A DNA stretch of 19,271 nt, taken from Cylindrodendrum hubeiense (Eukaryota > Ascomycota > Sordariomycetes > Hypocreales > Nectriaceae). Where the stretch lies: positions 1 through 19,271 of the forward strand of contig JAANBB010000622.1 in NCBI GenBank assembly GCA_014621425.1, written 5' to 3'. Under the pieces are notes generated by a model, which worked only from the letters and a program-made list of their open reading frames with translations, was not told the origin of the DNA and searched no databases. The position numbers and the translations under genes are program-made. Below are positions 8,492-18,871 of this stretch, in pieces (within the stretch, counting starts at the first letter, position 1; every line of letters begins with the position of its first letter).

Positions 8492-9049
8492 TCACTCGTA
8501 CTTCCCACAATCGATCTTATTGAGGTCCTTATGCGACCGACCATAAGTCTTGGCCCACTTTCCCATGGCAATGAAGGCCCCGACGTCGTGACCGCAAGTC
8601 TTATTCCAAACCGCCTCGGCCTCCTGAAACTCGTCAACAGAGCATGGGCTCTCATAAGAAAACCAGCCGTAGCTGCAGAGCCAAACCAGTACCGTGCCCT
8701 TGAGAGCCAACACGGCATGGCCCTTCCTAGTCCTTCCACCACGACTGCACCAGTTGTTCATAGCCACTTTCGAAGCCCAGTAATCGTCAGCATCAAGCGG
8801 GGGAAAGCCCTCAATACAACCCTTCCTCGAGATTGGGAGTGGTAGATCGCGCGCCGCAAGAGTCTTATCATCATGGGATACTATGTCGGAACGTCGTTGG
8901 ACATTCGGGCTGGTCTTGTTTGTGTCGTCTTCGTGAAAGTCGATGGTGTACAGGCCGTCCTCCATGCCCGGCGGGACGGACCAGCTGAACCCTTGAACCA
9001 CGCCTGTTCCAGCAAGCCAAACGAGACTACAAGCTGAGAGCTTCATCAT
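8492..9049 (-). CDS. Small secreted six-cysteine protein, effector-like
   Basis: A 185-aa single-exon protein. The first in-frame ATG is at 9049 (MMKL...). Residues 1-20 form a clear signal peptide: basic start, hydrophobic LVWLAG core and VVQG before the likely cut. A pro-like region of about 50 residues follows, with QRR at about 51-53 that could be a Kex2-type cut. The C-terminal domain holds exactly six cysteines at about 78, 101, 125, 136, 152 and 181, enough for three disulfides, with patterns such as YWASKVAMNNWC, VWLCSYGW, SPCSVDEF and WAKTYGR. This matches the general pattern of fungal small secreted cysteine-rich proteins often found in plant- or insect-associated Sordariomycetes. 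No enzymatic motif is visible, and I cannot name a family. Secretion is well supported; a host-directed role is inference. Confidence 0.8.
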   Translation of the reverse strand: MMKLSACSLVWLAGTGVVQGFSWSVPPGMEDGLYTIDFHEDDTNKTSPNVQRRSDIVSHDDKTLAARDLPLPISRKGCIEGFPPLDADDYWASKVAMNNWCSRGGRTRKGHAVLALKGTVLVWLCSYGWFSYESPCSVDEFQEAEAVWNKTCGHDVGAFIAMGKWAKTYGRSHKDLNKIDCGKYE

Positions 9050-10126
9050 AGATATGGTGTTGAGCCGTGGATAGCGCAAAAAATAAATAAGATTGGCGTC
9101 TGTTAGAGATGGTTGCAGTCAGACTCACGTTTTGATAATGGGATGGCCTCTGAACAAGTGTAGTAGATAATCAAGGATGAAGGTGACTAGAATTGAGACA
9201 GAGTCTGCATCGAGACGGGTTGATGTATGACGGGAAATTCAATTAAGCTTTTCATTTGATATGTTGAACCTGGATGAGTTGGACCGTTGCACCTTGGAGG
9301 ATTATTGTGGGAGACAGAGGGATATGGGGCACTCGGAGGAGGGGCGGGACTTGATAGTGTCTTTGTTTAGCTGCTGAAGGCGCTGGGAGTATCTGGCGAT
9401 GAAGTCGACCTGAAATAACTAGATGCTGTCAACTGAAACACTGCACCATTCATTTGTGGTTCCCCCCTATTCATTTGTTGACATTGATCAGCATTGTTGT
9501 GGCTGCCACCGACCCAGGCAGCTAACAAGACAAGTCCAAGGAAGCAAGGAAGATGGCATTTCTCCCAGTTCTCTCTTTTCAACCCTATCTTTGACCCAAA
9601 ATGGCGGTTCCGTGGATACCATCAACACCGGCCAGTCGCCCATCACGTTGGGACCAGTTAGTGTGTCCTCTGCCATAACGATCTATTCCTACCAGGTTGA
9701 CTAGCCGTCCTAGCCATCTGGGGGGTCCACCAGGGCTGGAGGCTCGCGAGCGAGTGGGCAAGTCGGAATTCTTACGAGAAGTAGACTAAAATAGATCGAG
9801 GGCCTTAGCCTATAATATAAAGCTGTATGAACAGCGACCCACGATTATGCTAATGCAACGTAGAAAGGCCTTGGAAAATGGTTGTGGTGCCCAACGACGT
9901 TGACTTTTCTTGTTCATCTTTTGGGGCACTAAAGTCATAGCTAGCATTATATATAACTAGTAAGATTTATATAACAAAGTGCCTGTTCCATCTTGGTGTA
10001 CATATCGCATTATAATCAGACGACCTCTGTCGATGATGCTTTCGGATGCATCGAGAAGGATGTCCCAAACGTGGGTGAGGAGTGACTTGGATGCTTGGGT
10101 GCAGAGTGTTCGGTTTGATGCATGTG
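9050..10126. other. Intergenic region between divergent genes
   Basis: It holds the upstream regions of the secreted-protein gene and of NMD3. The 9780-9970 part is AT-rich. A minus-strand frame at 9582-9367 has a hydrophobic FLGLVLLAAWVGG but no ATG before it, so I do not call it. A 27-29-nt word at about 9531-9558 resembles one at about 4840-4865 (CAAGT.CAAGGAA...GGAAGATGGCAT). Confidence 0.45.
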
Positions 10127-10171
10127 CCCCGCGGGCGGGGTGAAAAAAAAGTCCGCCCGATAAGGCTTATC
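10127..10171 (+). promoter_or_regulatory. GC palindrome and paired GATA motif upstream of NMD3
   Basis: CCCCGC, two bases, GCGGGG (10127-10140) forms a 6-bp inverted repeat. After an A-tract comes GATAAG, one base, CTTATC (10159-10171), two GATA-factor core sites facing each other. The block is 110-155 bp before the NMD3 start codon, where fungal promoter elements usually lie. Binding of a GATA factor is inference. Confidence 0.45.
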
Positions 10172-10280
10172 AAGCAGCGGGGCAAACAATTTTCCCACTT
10201 CTACGTGAGAGTCACGCATTTGCATCCAGCCCAACACACAAAAACATCACCATATCGGATCCTGATATATTGTTCGCAAA

Positions 10281-11897
10281 ATGTCGATGGATCTAGATGA
10301 CCAGCCGGTGTCTATCGCACCCGGCGCCCAGCAGCAAAACATCGCGACGTGAGTTGACCGATCCGGCATCTGCATGCCCCGCACCGTTTCTGCCCCTCTG
10401 GCTAACGCGAAATCCTCCAGTATCCTGTGTTGTAACTGCGGCGCTCCCATCGATGGAACCACGGCCACCGGCGCGCTCTGCTACGACTGTGTGAAGCTCA
10501 CCGTCGACATCTCCGGAGGCATCCAGCGCGAAGCGACCCTCAACTTCTGCCGAGACTGCGACCGATGGCTCTTGCCCCCCAACAGCTGGGTCGTGGCCGC
10601 TCTCGAATCCCGCGAGCTGCTCGCCCTCTGTCTCAAGAAGCTGAGAGGAATCAACAAAGTTCGCATCGTCGACGCTAGCTTTGTCTGGACCGAGCCACAT
10701 TCGCGCCGAGTCAAGGTCAAGCTCACCATCCAGGATGATGTTCAGGATGGCATGCTCCTCCAACAGAGCTTCGAGATTATCTATGTCGTGGCATACCAGC
10801 AGTGCCCTGAGTGCGCTAAATCATACACTGCCAACGTCTGGCGAGCCGCCGTGCAAGTCCGACAAAAGGTCCTCCACAAGCGAACTTTCCTGTTCCTGGA
10901 GCAGCTCATCCTGAAGCACGCCGCCCACAAAGAGACCCTCAACATCAGAGAAGCCAGGGACGGTATCGATTTCTTCTTCGCGCAAAAGAACCAAGCAGAG
11001 AAGTTCGTCGACTTCCTCAACTCAGTTGTGCCTGTCAAGGTGAAGAAGGCGTCCGAGTTGATTTCCATGGATACCCACACATCCGTACGGTCATATAAAT
11101 TCACATACTCGGCCGAGCTGGTGCCGATATGTAAAGACGACCTTGTCGCCCTGCCCATTCACCTGGCAAAGAAGTCCGGCAACATCAACCCCCTCCTCCT
11201 GTGCCACAAGATCGGTACTTCTGTCTACCTGCTAGACCCTCAGACTCTGCAGACCGCTGACATCAGCTCGGCAATCTACTGGCGTGCCCCTTTCCTGTCC
11301 CTGACCGATACCAAGGAACTTGTCGAGTTTATTGTCATGGATGTCGAGCCCACAAACACGCAGAAAGGAAAGTGGCTGCTGTGCGAGGCCACGGTTGCTC
11401 GGGCCTCTGACCTGGGAGTCAACGACAAGACATACTTCACCAGGACACACCTGGGTCGCTACTTGCACCCCGGAGATTCCGTCATGGGATACCTGCTTTC
11501 CGGATCCAACTTTAACAATGGCGAGTACGAGGCCATCGATGCGTCCAACACATACTCGTCAACCATCCCCGACGTAGTGTTGGTGAAGAAGCACTACCCC
11601 CACCGCCGCAAGAACCGCAACAGAAACTGGAAGCTCAAGCGCATGGGCAAGGACGACGGCGAGCTGTTACCCAAGAAGGCCGACCAAGACCGCATGGACC
11701 AGGAGTACGAGCAGTTCTTGCGTGATGTTGAGGAGGACGAGGACCTCCGCGCCACGCTCGCTCTGTACAAGGCCAAGGAGAAGAGGGATCTTGAGGAGAT
11801 GAGCATTGCGGAGACAGAGGGTGACGATGATGCGCCTAACGTTGATATGGATGAGTTGCTGGACGACTTTGATGAGCTTACAGTGGCGGATTCCTAG
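10281..11897 (+). CDS. NMD3: 60S ribosomal export adaptor NMD3
   Basis: NMD3 binds the pre-60S subunit in the nucleus and carries it through the pore with the exportin Crm1; it is released in the cytoplasm by Lsg1. Exon 1 is 10281-10348 and exon 2 is 10421-11897, joined across a 72-bp intron (GTGAGT, GCTAAC branch site, CCAG) to give 514 aa, the usual fungal length. The N-terminus carries the expected Cys pairs for two zinc sites: CCNC (26-29), CYDC (43-46), CRDC (66-69) and CPEC (151-154). The middle holds the conserved eIF5A/L1-binding-like folds of the family, including YQQCPECAKSYTANVWRAAV and HLGRYLHPGDSVMGY. The C-terminus has a basic localisation stretch, PHRRKNRNRNWKLKR (416-430), and a leucine-rich export-like MDELLDDFDELTV (499-511). 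The start is the first ATG before the splice; a second ATG lies two codons on. Its stop is 145 bp from the stop of the convergent gene. Confidence 0.97.
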
Positions 11898-12041
11898 ATG
11901 ACATGCATGACTTACAATGAAAAGAAATGATTTCCTCTGTTCGCCTGAACTCTGAACTAAATCAAACTCTGGGGATAAATTGATCGCTTAGGTATTGATG
12001 TACTTTGTCGCTAAGGTCGTAGTTTCAAAGTGTGCCCTCCT

Positions 12042-13260
12042 TCATATGAATGACGGTATATTGTCAGGCGCGGGCTTCTTGGGCTTTGGACTGTCTTTCT
12101 GTTCCACCTTGCGAAACTGATCCTTTGACTGTTGGCGTCGTATTCTGCGCTTGGTGATCCCAAATGGGTCGTCATCATCATCATCATCATCATTTTCCTC
12201 GTCAGTATCCTTTGTTTTGTCGCTCTCCCGGGATGGCCCAGACTTGACTGGTGTGATACGAGGCCAATGTGTACTGGGGGTAGGCCTAGGGCTATTTCTC
12301 GAGCTTGAACCATCAGCCGCAGCTCTAGGCGTGCTCAGTGGCCATGCTGTTGAACGGGATGTGGACGAAGATATTTGGGTCACACGGGGAGGCTTGGCTG
12401 CCAAATTTCGAGAGGGTGTCACCGGATCCTCACTGCCTTCTGTAGTTTCATCATCCATCCTTGGAAGTCGGCGCTTTTTTACCGATGAAAACCGCTGTGG
12501 TGCCTCTCGTGGCTTGGGCGGGCTGGACATATTCGATTGGAAACCAGCAGCCGCTCTGGTCGTGGCCGTCCCAATGGCGCTGGCTGAAATCCACTTGGCC
12601 TCTTTCCTCGGACTCTCCATCAAACCCTGCAAACTGGTGGCCACCCGGGGCATATCCCTGTCGTGACTGCCATTCCGTAACACCTTGTGTTGCTTTTCCA
12701 CCTGACGCGTGCTTTCTTGTCGCTGTCGCGTGAGTAGAGTTGGGGTTCCGACAACAGGGCGCTCAATCTCTCGTATTGTGGCCGCGTTTTGAGTCTTTGC
12801 CAAGTTCTTAAGCCGGTTGTACTCTGCGCGGTGGAGATGAGTGGTGAACTGGTGCGCGACGTTGAGGAACTCATCCTCCACCATACGAAAGCGATCATCG
12901 TATAAGGGGCCGGGTTTCATGAACCTAGATATGAGGTGTGAGACACATGATCAAGGCTAGGGACCTGAGATGGAATAGAAACCTCTCGACCGGAACCTCC
13001 GGAGGCGGTGAGGTGGAAGGACTGCGAATACCATCTGAAAAGATATGTGAGCTGTGGAATAATGTGAATGGTGTGGCGGTGGTTGGCATACCTTCAGGAT
13101 CAGCAGCGTGATCGCGTCGCGCTTTCTTGAACGGTGTGCGAGAGATTGAGGGCACACTTGGGGATTTGGATACCGGCAAGTCTGGGATGTGTGGTTTTAT
13201 GGATTGATCGTTTTCGGCGCATGAATCTGCGCTGGTTTTCCATGGCAGACGGCGAGGCAT
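12042..13260 (-). CDS. Disordered, probably nuclear protein of unknown function
   Basis: Exon 1 is 13260-13092, exon 2 is 13034-12983 and exon 3 is 12924-12042, giving 367 aa. Intron 1 (57 bp) is GTATGC...TTTCAG. Intron 2 (58 bp) has a weaker GTTTCT donor and ends CTAG. A later in-frame GTCCCT donor would leave only a 40-bp intron, so I prefer the first. The one conserved-looking part is RSPSTSPPPEVPVERFMKPG, then DDRFRMVEDEFLNVAHQFTTH and LHRAEYNRLKNL (residues about 60-115), probably a helical core. The rest is low-complexity Ser/Pro/Arg, with basic KKRRLPR and KRRIRR stretches, many SP/TP sites that kinases could use, and a run of about eight Asp (GAT/GAC repeat at 12171-12192). This suggests a nuclear protein, perhaps chromatin- or DNA-associated, but I recognise no family and assign no function. 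Confidence 0.75.
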
Positions 13261-14200
13261 GATGATTGTAGCATTGTTGTTGGTGAGATGGTGGGGTATG
13301 AGATGTGTGAGACCAACAGGGTAGAAACGAAACTCATGAGGCCTTAGGATGGTGACCCCACTACCTCAGGCAACATCTGCCTAAGACAACTTGAGTCACA
13401 CCAACAACAAAGGGCATCTCCAAGTGGGCGTTACTAGATGAGAAAAAGAAAGGAAATGCGTTAAAGAGAACATGAGGCTCTAATTGACCATGTTCTCACT
13501 TTGAAGTAAACCGAAATGTGAGGAATCTAGTGTGGCGAGTCTGTCCAAACGTGCAGCCTTTACAAGACTGGCTTGGCACATGTCGACCGGACTTCAAGAA
13601 ACATGCGCTTTTCTTCAAATGTGTTCACGTATGGGGTAATGAGGAGACACGGTAGGGATTTCAGGACGAGTTCTTACTCTGCTTTGTGAATCACAGTACA
13701 CAGATGAGGTACAATGATGTTCTAATCCGCAAAGAGGCCAAGGCCAGAAGTGAGGCGCGCGGGGGGGTAGCATTCTTAAAGATAGGGCATATCCGTCTCG
13801 GTGAGATACAAAATTGATCACTCTATTTCATTTCGTGAGAGACTGGCAGCTTATTTTCACGTAGTCATCTTATATGATGCTCAGGGATTGAACTGTGCTA
13901 CACTCTCGCCACAGGAAATGGTTGATGGAGACACATGATATTTTGTCCAATAACGCAGTAGGAGTCGTTGTTTGGTGTTGCTGACATGTGAGTCGGGACT
14001 GTTACAGGCTTGTACACATGTGTTCGTTATATCGTTGCTACCAAGACCCTTGAAAACTATTCGACTAGACGGTTGGATCGCACCTAAACCCGACTTAGCG
14101 GTACATAACAGCATCGGCAGCGCCCCCCCCCTGCTTCACATGTGAGCCACCGAGGTTCTAGAAGTTCGGGGGGTCTCTCTTAAAAGCCGTTACTAATGTT
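13261..14200. other. Intergenic region with no gene seen
   Basis: Upstream of the leftward gene at 13260. Short frames only, with no splice-linked coding potential that I can support. A run of seven or more G/C bases occurs at about 13760 and 14120. Nothing else is distinct. Confidence 0.45.
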
Positions 14201-14776
14201 TCATATTTCCGGGGGCAGGGTGTCTTTATGATCAACATCGGGACGGAACCCGTGGGCTAAACTTGTTTCGGGAGTATCTAAGGTCGGTTCGGGGACTAAA
14301 ATCCGGCTCCCTGGATCTTCACGTTCCGAAACGCGGGGATGATCTAACCTCTGGGATTGTAGTCGGGATGGGGGTATCCGCTTGATGGTCCAGAGGTAGT
14401 CTCGACTAATATCGGGGAAGTCCACGGGAGCCGTGTTGTTCCTCGCCGGCCTAGTATGCCAAGTTACCTCATTGGTGAGCTAGTAGTTGAACGCCAGCAC
14501 TGACACGGGCAACCCCCTGGTATTTCCCGCTTGCTGCAGTGACCTCTTATCGTACATATAGATTCTGTAGCAGCTGGTCTTGCCTTGGAACCTGCGCCTC
14601 CCGGCTGCTTTAGGGCCGAGGAAGCTTTGTATCGTCAACTCATAACAATCTATGGCCAAAAGCTTCCATACGGCATTATCAAGACCAGCCCAGGACTCGA
14701 CAGCCACCTGTAAGCAAGCACGAGACTGGGTTGGGCGTGGGAGATAACAGGTTCTGACACCCTCGAACCGCCACAT
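14201..14776 (-). pseudogene. Interrupted 192-codon reading frame, origin unknown
   Basis: Two minus-strand frames (14776-14480 and 14425-14201) are in the same frame and separated by just one TAG (14480-14482), with open codons LTNEVTWHTRPARNN between. An in-frame TGA lies just upstream of the ATG at 14776. The predicted product starts MWRFEGVRTCYLPRPTQSR, passes through WAGLDNAVWKLLAIDCYE, and ends with a Pro/Asp-rich part (DTPETSLAHGFRPDVDHKD). I recognise no family and see no transposase motif. It may be a decayed gene or transposon-derived frame, or a chance open stretch. Confidence 0.3.
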
Positions 14777-15521
14777 GACGACAATTCAACCCGCCGATGT
14801 ACATGGGAGCGAACAGTCACACTCCACGTGGAAGATGATGCAAGGGATCACACACCAGCCCGCCATCTTATCAGGCTGCGACAGCTCCAGATAAGTACAT
14901 CGTACATACGCCCGTTCCCCAACTCAAAAGGGTGCTAACCTCCCTCCCCTCCACAAGCTCGCGCATCTTGCGCAAACGCCCCCCCATGCAAGGCACCACT
15001 TCTTATCGTGGAACCCTCACGCCGACAGGTCCGCTACTGCAGTTGTTTTTAATAACAGCCACCCCAGTGGCCAATACGTCGGCGTAGCCGCGACACTAGT
15101 TTTGCGCGCTGCCCCCTACGCGCTCCGCCATCGGAGCCGCAGGCAGGCCTTGTGATCGGATTGCTCACCGTTGACCCGTTGCAAGTGGATACGCAAGGTG
15201 TGCGTGATTCCTTCGAGGTCTTTCACCGATTTCCCGACCGTCTTTCGGCGAGTGTTACTCCCTTTGGGGCACTATGAGAGCTGGGGAAGTTTTGCCCGTC
15301 TTTTACGGGAGCGGATGTACTTGGGCATTTGATGAATGGCCGCCACAAACTACAGGCAACTCACCCGCTCACCTAATCAAATCTCCAAATCTTCAAACTT
15401 CACAAACATCACGACTGCATCTATCAACCCATATCTCCAGCCCCCCGGCCGTTTTCCTATCTCATCATTCCTTCTCTCCGCGCATTGTCCCCACTCCCTC
15501 GCAACCTCCTTTCAACCGGAC
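14777..15521. other. Intergenic region, leader-like at its right end
   Basis: No gene seen. From about 15360 to 15520 the plus strand becomes CA/CT-rich with few G, which resembles the leader of a fungal mRNA ending at the ATG at 15522. A GATAAG word lies near 14890. Confidence 0.4.
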
Positions 15522-15605
15522 ATGGCCCTCCACCGCCACAACTCATCGACCTCTCTTAGCCCGGACATCGGTCGGAGACGCGGGAGTGGACCCTCGTCCC
15601 CATAG
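15522..15605 (+). other. Possible short coding start, 27 codons after a leader-like region
   Basis: ATG at 15522 lies in GGACATGGC after a CT/CA-rich leader and reads MALHRHNSSTSLSPDIGRRR... for 27 residues to a TAG at 15603. The composition (Ser/Arg/Pro-rich N-terminus) looks like the first residues of a real protein. No clear donor site lies before the stop. Another frame over the next stretch stays open to about 15725 (VSPLRGGADTAVLVMRGW). So this could be an upstream ORF, a truncated gene with a frameshift, or chance. Confidence 0.25.
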
Positions 15606-16356
15606 TCTCGCCTCTGCGGGGGGGAGCTGACACCGCGGTCCTTGTCATGCGGGGGTGGGCTTCTCTTCGTGTGGGGATTCTCCAGCTCGCTGACCCCGAC
15701 ATTTTTCTTTCAATTTTTCCCGCCTAGCATGACCAGGAAGGGAAAAAATCCTGTCATGAAAAACACTTGGGGTTCCATTTCATCCAAAGTTGTACTGTAT
15801 GACGCAGTGCAACACAGCCCGAGAACGCGAGGTTTCGCCGAGCCAGACGCATGTAGCAAAAACAACCACACAAACAAGAGCACGGGGACATCGAGCATAG
15901 CGCAAACCCCCATGACGCATCTTGCCCCTGTTCTTTGGCTTTTTTTCTTCATTCGCTCTGCATGGTAACTGCCAAAATAGGTAGAATGCTTCTGGTGCTG
16001 TCAAGCGAGATCGGAAGCGGCCCAATCGGGATGGCTCCACACCCGTTCATGCTTGAACAAGAGTGGCGCGCCAACTGACGCACATGTAGCTGGAAATCTG
16101 GAGCTTGAGTTGCCAACAATAGAAACTTGCAGAGATAAGAAAGCAAGTGTCATGATGAAGAAAACAATGGCTTGTTTTGAGAGGAATAGATATCACATCA
16201 GGGTATGTATATTATATAGATAGAGAGGATCGTCCAATACTTTTCGTAGAGACCCCGCCATAGGTAGGTGAAATGATTGTTTCCCAAACGCCAAACCGGG
16301 GTCTTGTAAGTGACCTCCTCCATGAGCTCATACAAAACGATCCGAACACACTTCAT
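15606..16356. other. Intergenic region 3' of the aminotransferase
   Basis: AT-richer DNA with homopolymer T and A runs (about 15700-15760 and 15940). It includes the likely 3' UTR of the aminotransferase, with TATATTATATAG at about 16206-16219. No protein-like frame is supported. Confidence 0.45.
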
Positions 16357-18100
16357 TTATTCTGCTACTTCCCGAACAACCTTGTCAACTGCCTTGGCAA
16401 AGTACTCGACGTTACTGTCGTTGAGGCCAGCCATGCTAATGCGGCCGTTCTTGGTCATGTAAACGTGAGCCTCCTCCCGGATCTTCATCACCTGGGCCTC
16501 GCTCAGGCCGGTGAAGCTGAACATGCCGATCTGGTCGGTGATATGGTTCCAGGTTCCGGGAGTCTCGAGCTCTTCTAGCTTAGAACGAAGTGCGGATCGC
16601 ATGGTGATGATGCGGCCCGACATGGTGCGCAGATTCTCTTCCCACTCGGAGAACAGCTCGGGGTCGTTGAGGACCGTGCTGACAATGCGCGCACCGTACA
16701 GTGGAGGGTTGGAGATTTCTGATCGCTGGAGGATGGCCAATTGAGAGCCAATTCGAGCAATTGTTTGGGGAGCATCCTCAGCGGGAGAGGTGACAGCGTG
16801 GAAGCAACCGGCGCGCTCACCGTAGAGACCGAAGTTCTTGGCGAAGCTCTGGGCAACGACGAGCTCAAAGCCCTGCTCGATGAAGTAGTGAACGGCCCAG
16901 GCATCACGGGCAAGGTTGCCAGAGGCGAAGCCCTGGTAAGCGCAGTCGAAGAAGGGGAAGTGGTTCTTCTCCCTCATGATGGCGGCAATCTCGGTCCACT
17001 GGTCCTGTGTTGGGTCGACGCCAGTGGGGTTGTGCGCACAGGCGTGGAGGACGAAGATGGAGTGGTCGGGGGCGTTCTGGAACGCCTCCTTCATGCCCTC
17101 AAAATCGAGACCCTTGGTCTCCTTGTGGAAATACGGGTACGTGTCAACGGTGAGACCGACATTCTTGAAGATCTGGTGGTGGTTTCCCCAGGTAGGGTTT
17201 GACACGTAGACGGTGCGGCCGCCCTGGTAGAACTTGGCCAGGAACAGGGCACCCAGGTGGACGGCGCCGGTGCCCGAGATTGTTTGCAGCGAGGTCGCGC
17301 GGCTCTCCTTCAGGGCGGGGGAATCGGACCCGAGGATGAGGTCGGCAGCCTTGGTGGTGAAGCTGGCGATACCAGCAATAGGGCCGTACTCGTGGTTGAG
17401 CTCAGGGTTATTTCGGAGGATCTCATCAGCCTGTGACGCATGCGGGGTCAGTAGCTGTACAGAAAAGTTTCCAGATCATCGTGGCGGGGCACTGGGCAAT
17501 TGGGGCGAGGGGGCGAGATGATGATGGGGCTTCTCGTGTAAATGGCCACATGACGCAAAAATCGCCTGACCGTTCGCAGAAAGCTGACAGGCAATCCCCC
17601 CCAAAGATCCGTGTTCACGAATCTGAAGGAGGAAATGCGCTGAGCATGTCTGGGTTCGAGGAGGGGGATTGGAGGTGTGCGACGTGGGACACGGGATATG
17701 CGACAGGCGAAGCCACATGCGACACGGCAGACGGTGAAGGGCGAGCACAGGAATATAATTCATACCTTGTGTACCACGGGTAGCACCCAGGGCTTTGCGT
17801 TCTCGTCTCTGTAGGCACCGATGCCCTAGAAAAAGAAATCACTGGTCAGCTTCGACTTCGCGACATAAATCAGGAGAGCAGAGGAGGGGCGGTAGAGCTT
17901 ACCAGGTCGACTTTGTAGGGGCTCTCGTCGGCCCTGTACTCCCTGGCGAGGCCGAAGAGAGGATCTTCGGGGGCCTGGGGCACAAGGTTGGCGGGGAAGC
18001 TTGAGGGAGCTGGAGGGGAAGACATGATGGGCTTGAGATGACGGGCAACTTGGTTGAGTCGAGAAGAAGCAGAAGCAGAAGAAGACGCGGTCGGTGCCAT
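16357..18100 (-). CDS. AAT2: Aspartate aminotransferase, cytosolic type
   Basis: PLP enzyme converting aspartate and 2-oxoglutarate to oxaloacetate and glutamate, linking nitrogen metabolism and the malate-aspartate shuttle. Exon 1 is 18100-17903, exon 2 is 17825-17766 and exon 3 is 17430-16357, giving 443 aa from the ATG at 18100. Landmarks are VDLGIGAYRDENAKPWVLPVV at the first junction, SGTGAVHLG, NPTWGNHH with the PLP-stacking Trp at about 166, HNPTGVDP (Asn about 220), FFDCAYQGFASG (Asp about 248, Tyr about 251), SFAKNFGLYGER with the Schiff-base Lys at about 284, and TPGTWNHITDQIGMFSFTGL. The last of these, and the PQAPEDPLFGL start, are typical of the cytosolic (GOT1/Aat2) branch. Intron 1 is 77 bp; intron 2 is 335 bp, long for this locus, ending CTGAC...CACAG. 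In-frame ATGs lie at 18205, 18100 and 18025. The core protein begins at 18025 (418 aa); longer forms add an Arg/Ser-rich extension. Confidence 0.93.
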
Positions 18101-18322
18101 TTTATCAGTCGACGTCGAGCTGGGGAAAGGGACTTGGACTCTCGTACTGGCACTTGCGCTTGTACCTCTGTGACTCTGATGGGGCTTGCTGGGAGACGGT
18201 GTCATAGTGGGCTGCGGCCCTGAGGACTTGGGGGCACGTAGGGGCGATTAGGGGGGTGGAGGGGTCCTGGAACGCCGTCTCCGGTGGCCTGGGTGGGGAG
18301 AGATGGAAGCCCCGGAGGGGAA

Positions 18323-18335
18323 GGGGGGGGGGGGG
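18323..18335. repeat. Poly-G run, 13 bases
   Basis: Thirteen G in a row, with GGAGGGG just before, on the plus strand; the aminotransferase template therefore has a C-run about 220 bp upstream of its start. Could form a G-quadruplex, and is a likely place for sequencing error. Confidence 0.85.
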
Positions 18336-18832
18336 CGTGTGGTTTCGGGAGGTACCTGAGTACCTAGAGAGGGGTGCAGTGGCAGAGGTGTGCGAGGTAC
18401 CCAGAGGAGTCCCTCACAGGTGTACGTAGAGGGGCAGGTGAGTACCGCCGTACCTAGCAAGGCGCTGCAGAGGACTGCAAGCCTGCAAGAGCGCTGCAAA
18501 GGTCGCTGCAAAGGAGCTGGGGCGGCAATGGCCCAGCGAATGCCCTTGCAAGGCGAGCGCTGAACACTGCGACCGGAGGTGGCAGTTGCGTAACCTGGAT
18601 TCTGGTCTGATGCAATTGGCCAGGGATTGGACCAGGTTGACGCACGCGGGCAAATTGGGCGCCGTTGTCCCGGACCAGTGGAGCGCTCGGGGCAAGGGGC
18701 TCCCCGAATCCAGCAGCTCTGGGAGGTTTGGAGCTCTGACTCTCTGCAAGTCTGGGAAGCGGGCTGGGCGGGGCGCTGTGCTGCGTCGCGCTCGCTGTGC
18801 CTCGCTGTGGCCTGGCTGTCGGCTGGAGCTTT

Positions 18833-18871
18833 CAAGGTGGGCAAGGTGGGCAAGGTGGGCGAGGTGGGCGG
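18833..18871. repeat. Tandem 9-mer repeat, four copies
   Basis: CAAGGTGGG is repeated three times, with a fourth copy altered to CGAGGTGGG. It lies in GC-rich intergenic DNA. Confidence 0.85.

Noticed and set aside
8237..8845. 202-codon plus-strand frame
   Set aside because: It is antisense to the secreted six-cysteine gene, which has a signal peptide and conserved cysteine pattern; this frame has neither.
9367..9582. Minus-strand frame with a signal-like hydrophobic run
   Set aside because: It begins with TTG and has no ATG before the hydrophobic part; no splice site to supply one was seen.
6443..11897. ESF2 and NMD3 as a ribosome-biogenesis gene cluster
   Set aside because: They are about 3 kb apart with an unrelated secreted-protein gene between them and separate promoters; chance proximity is enough.
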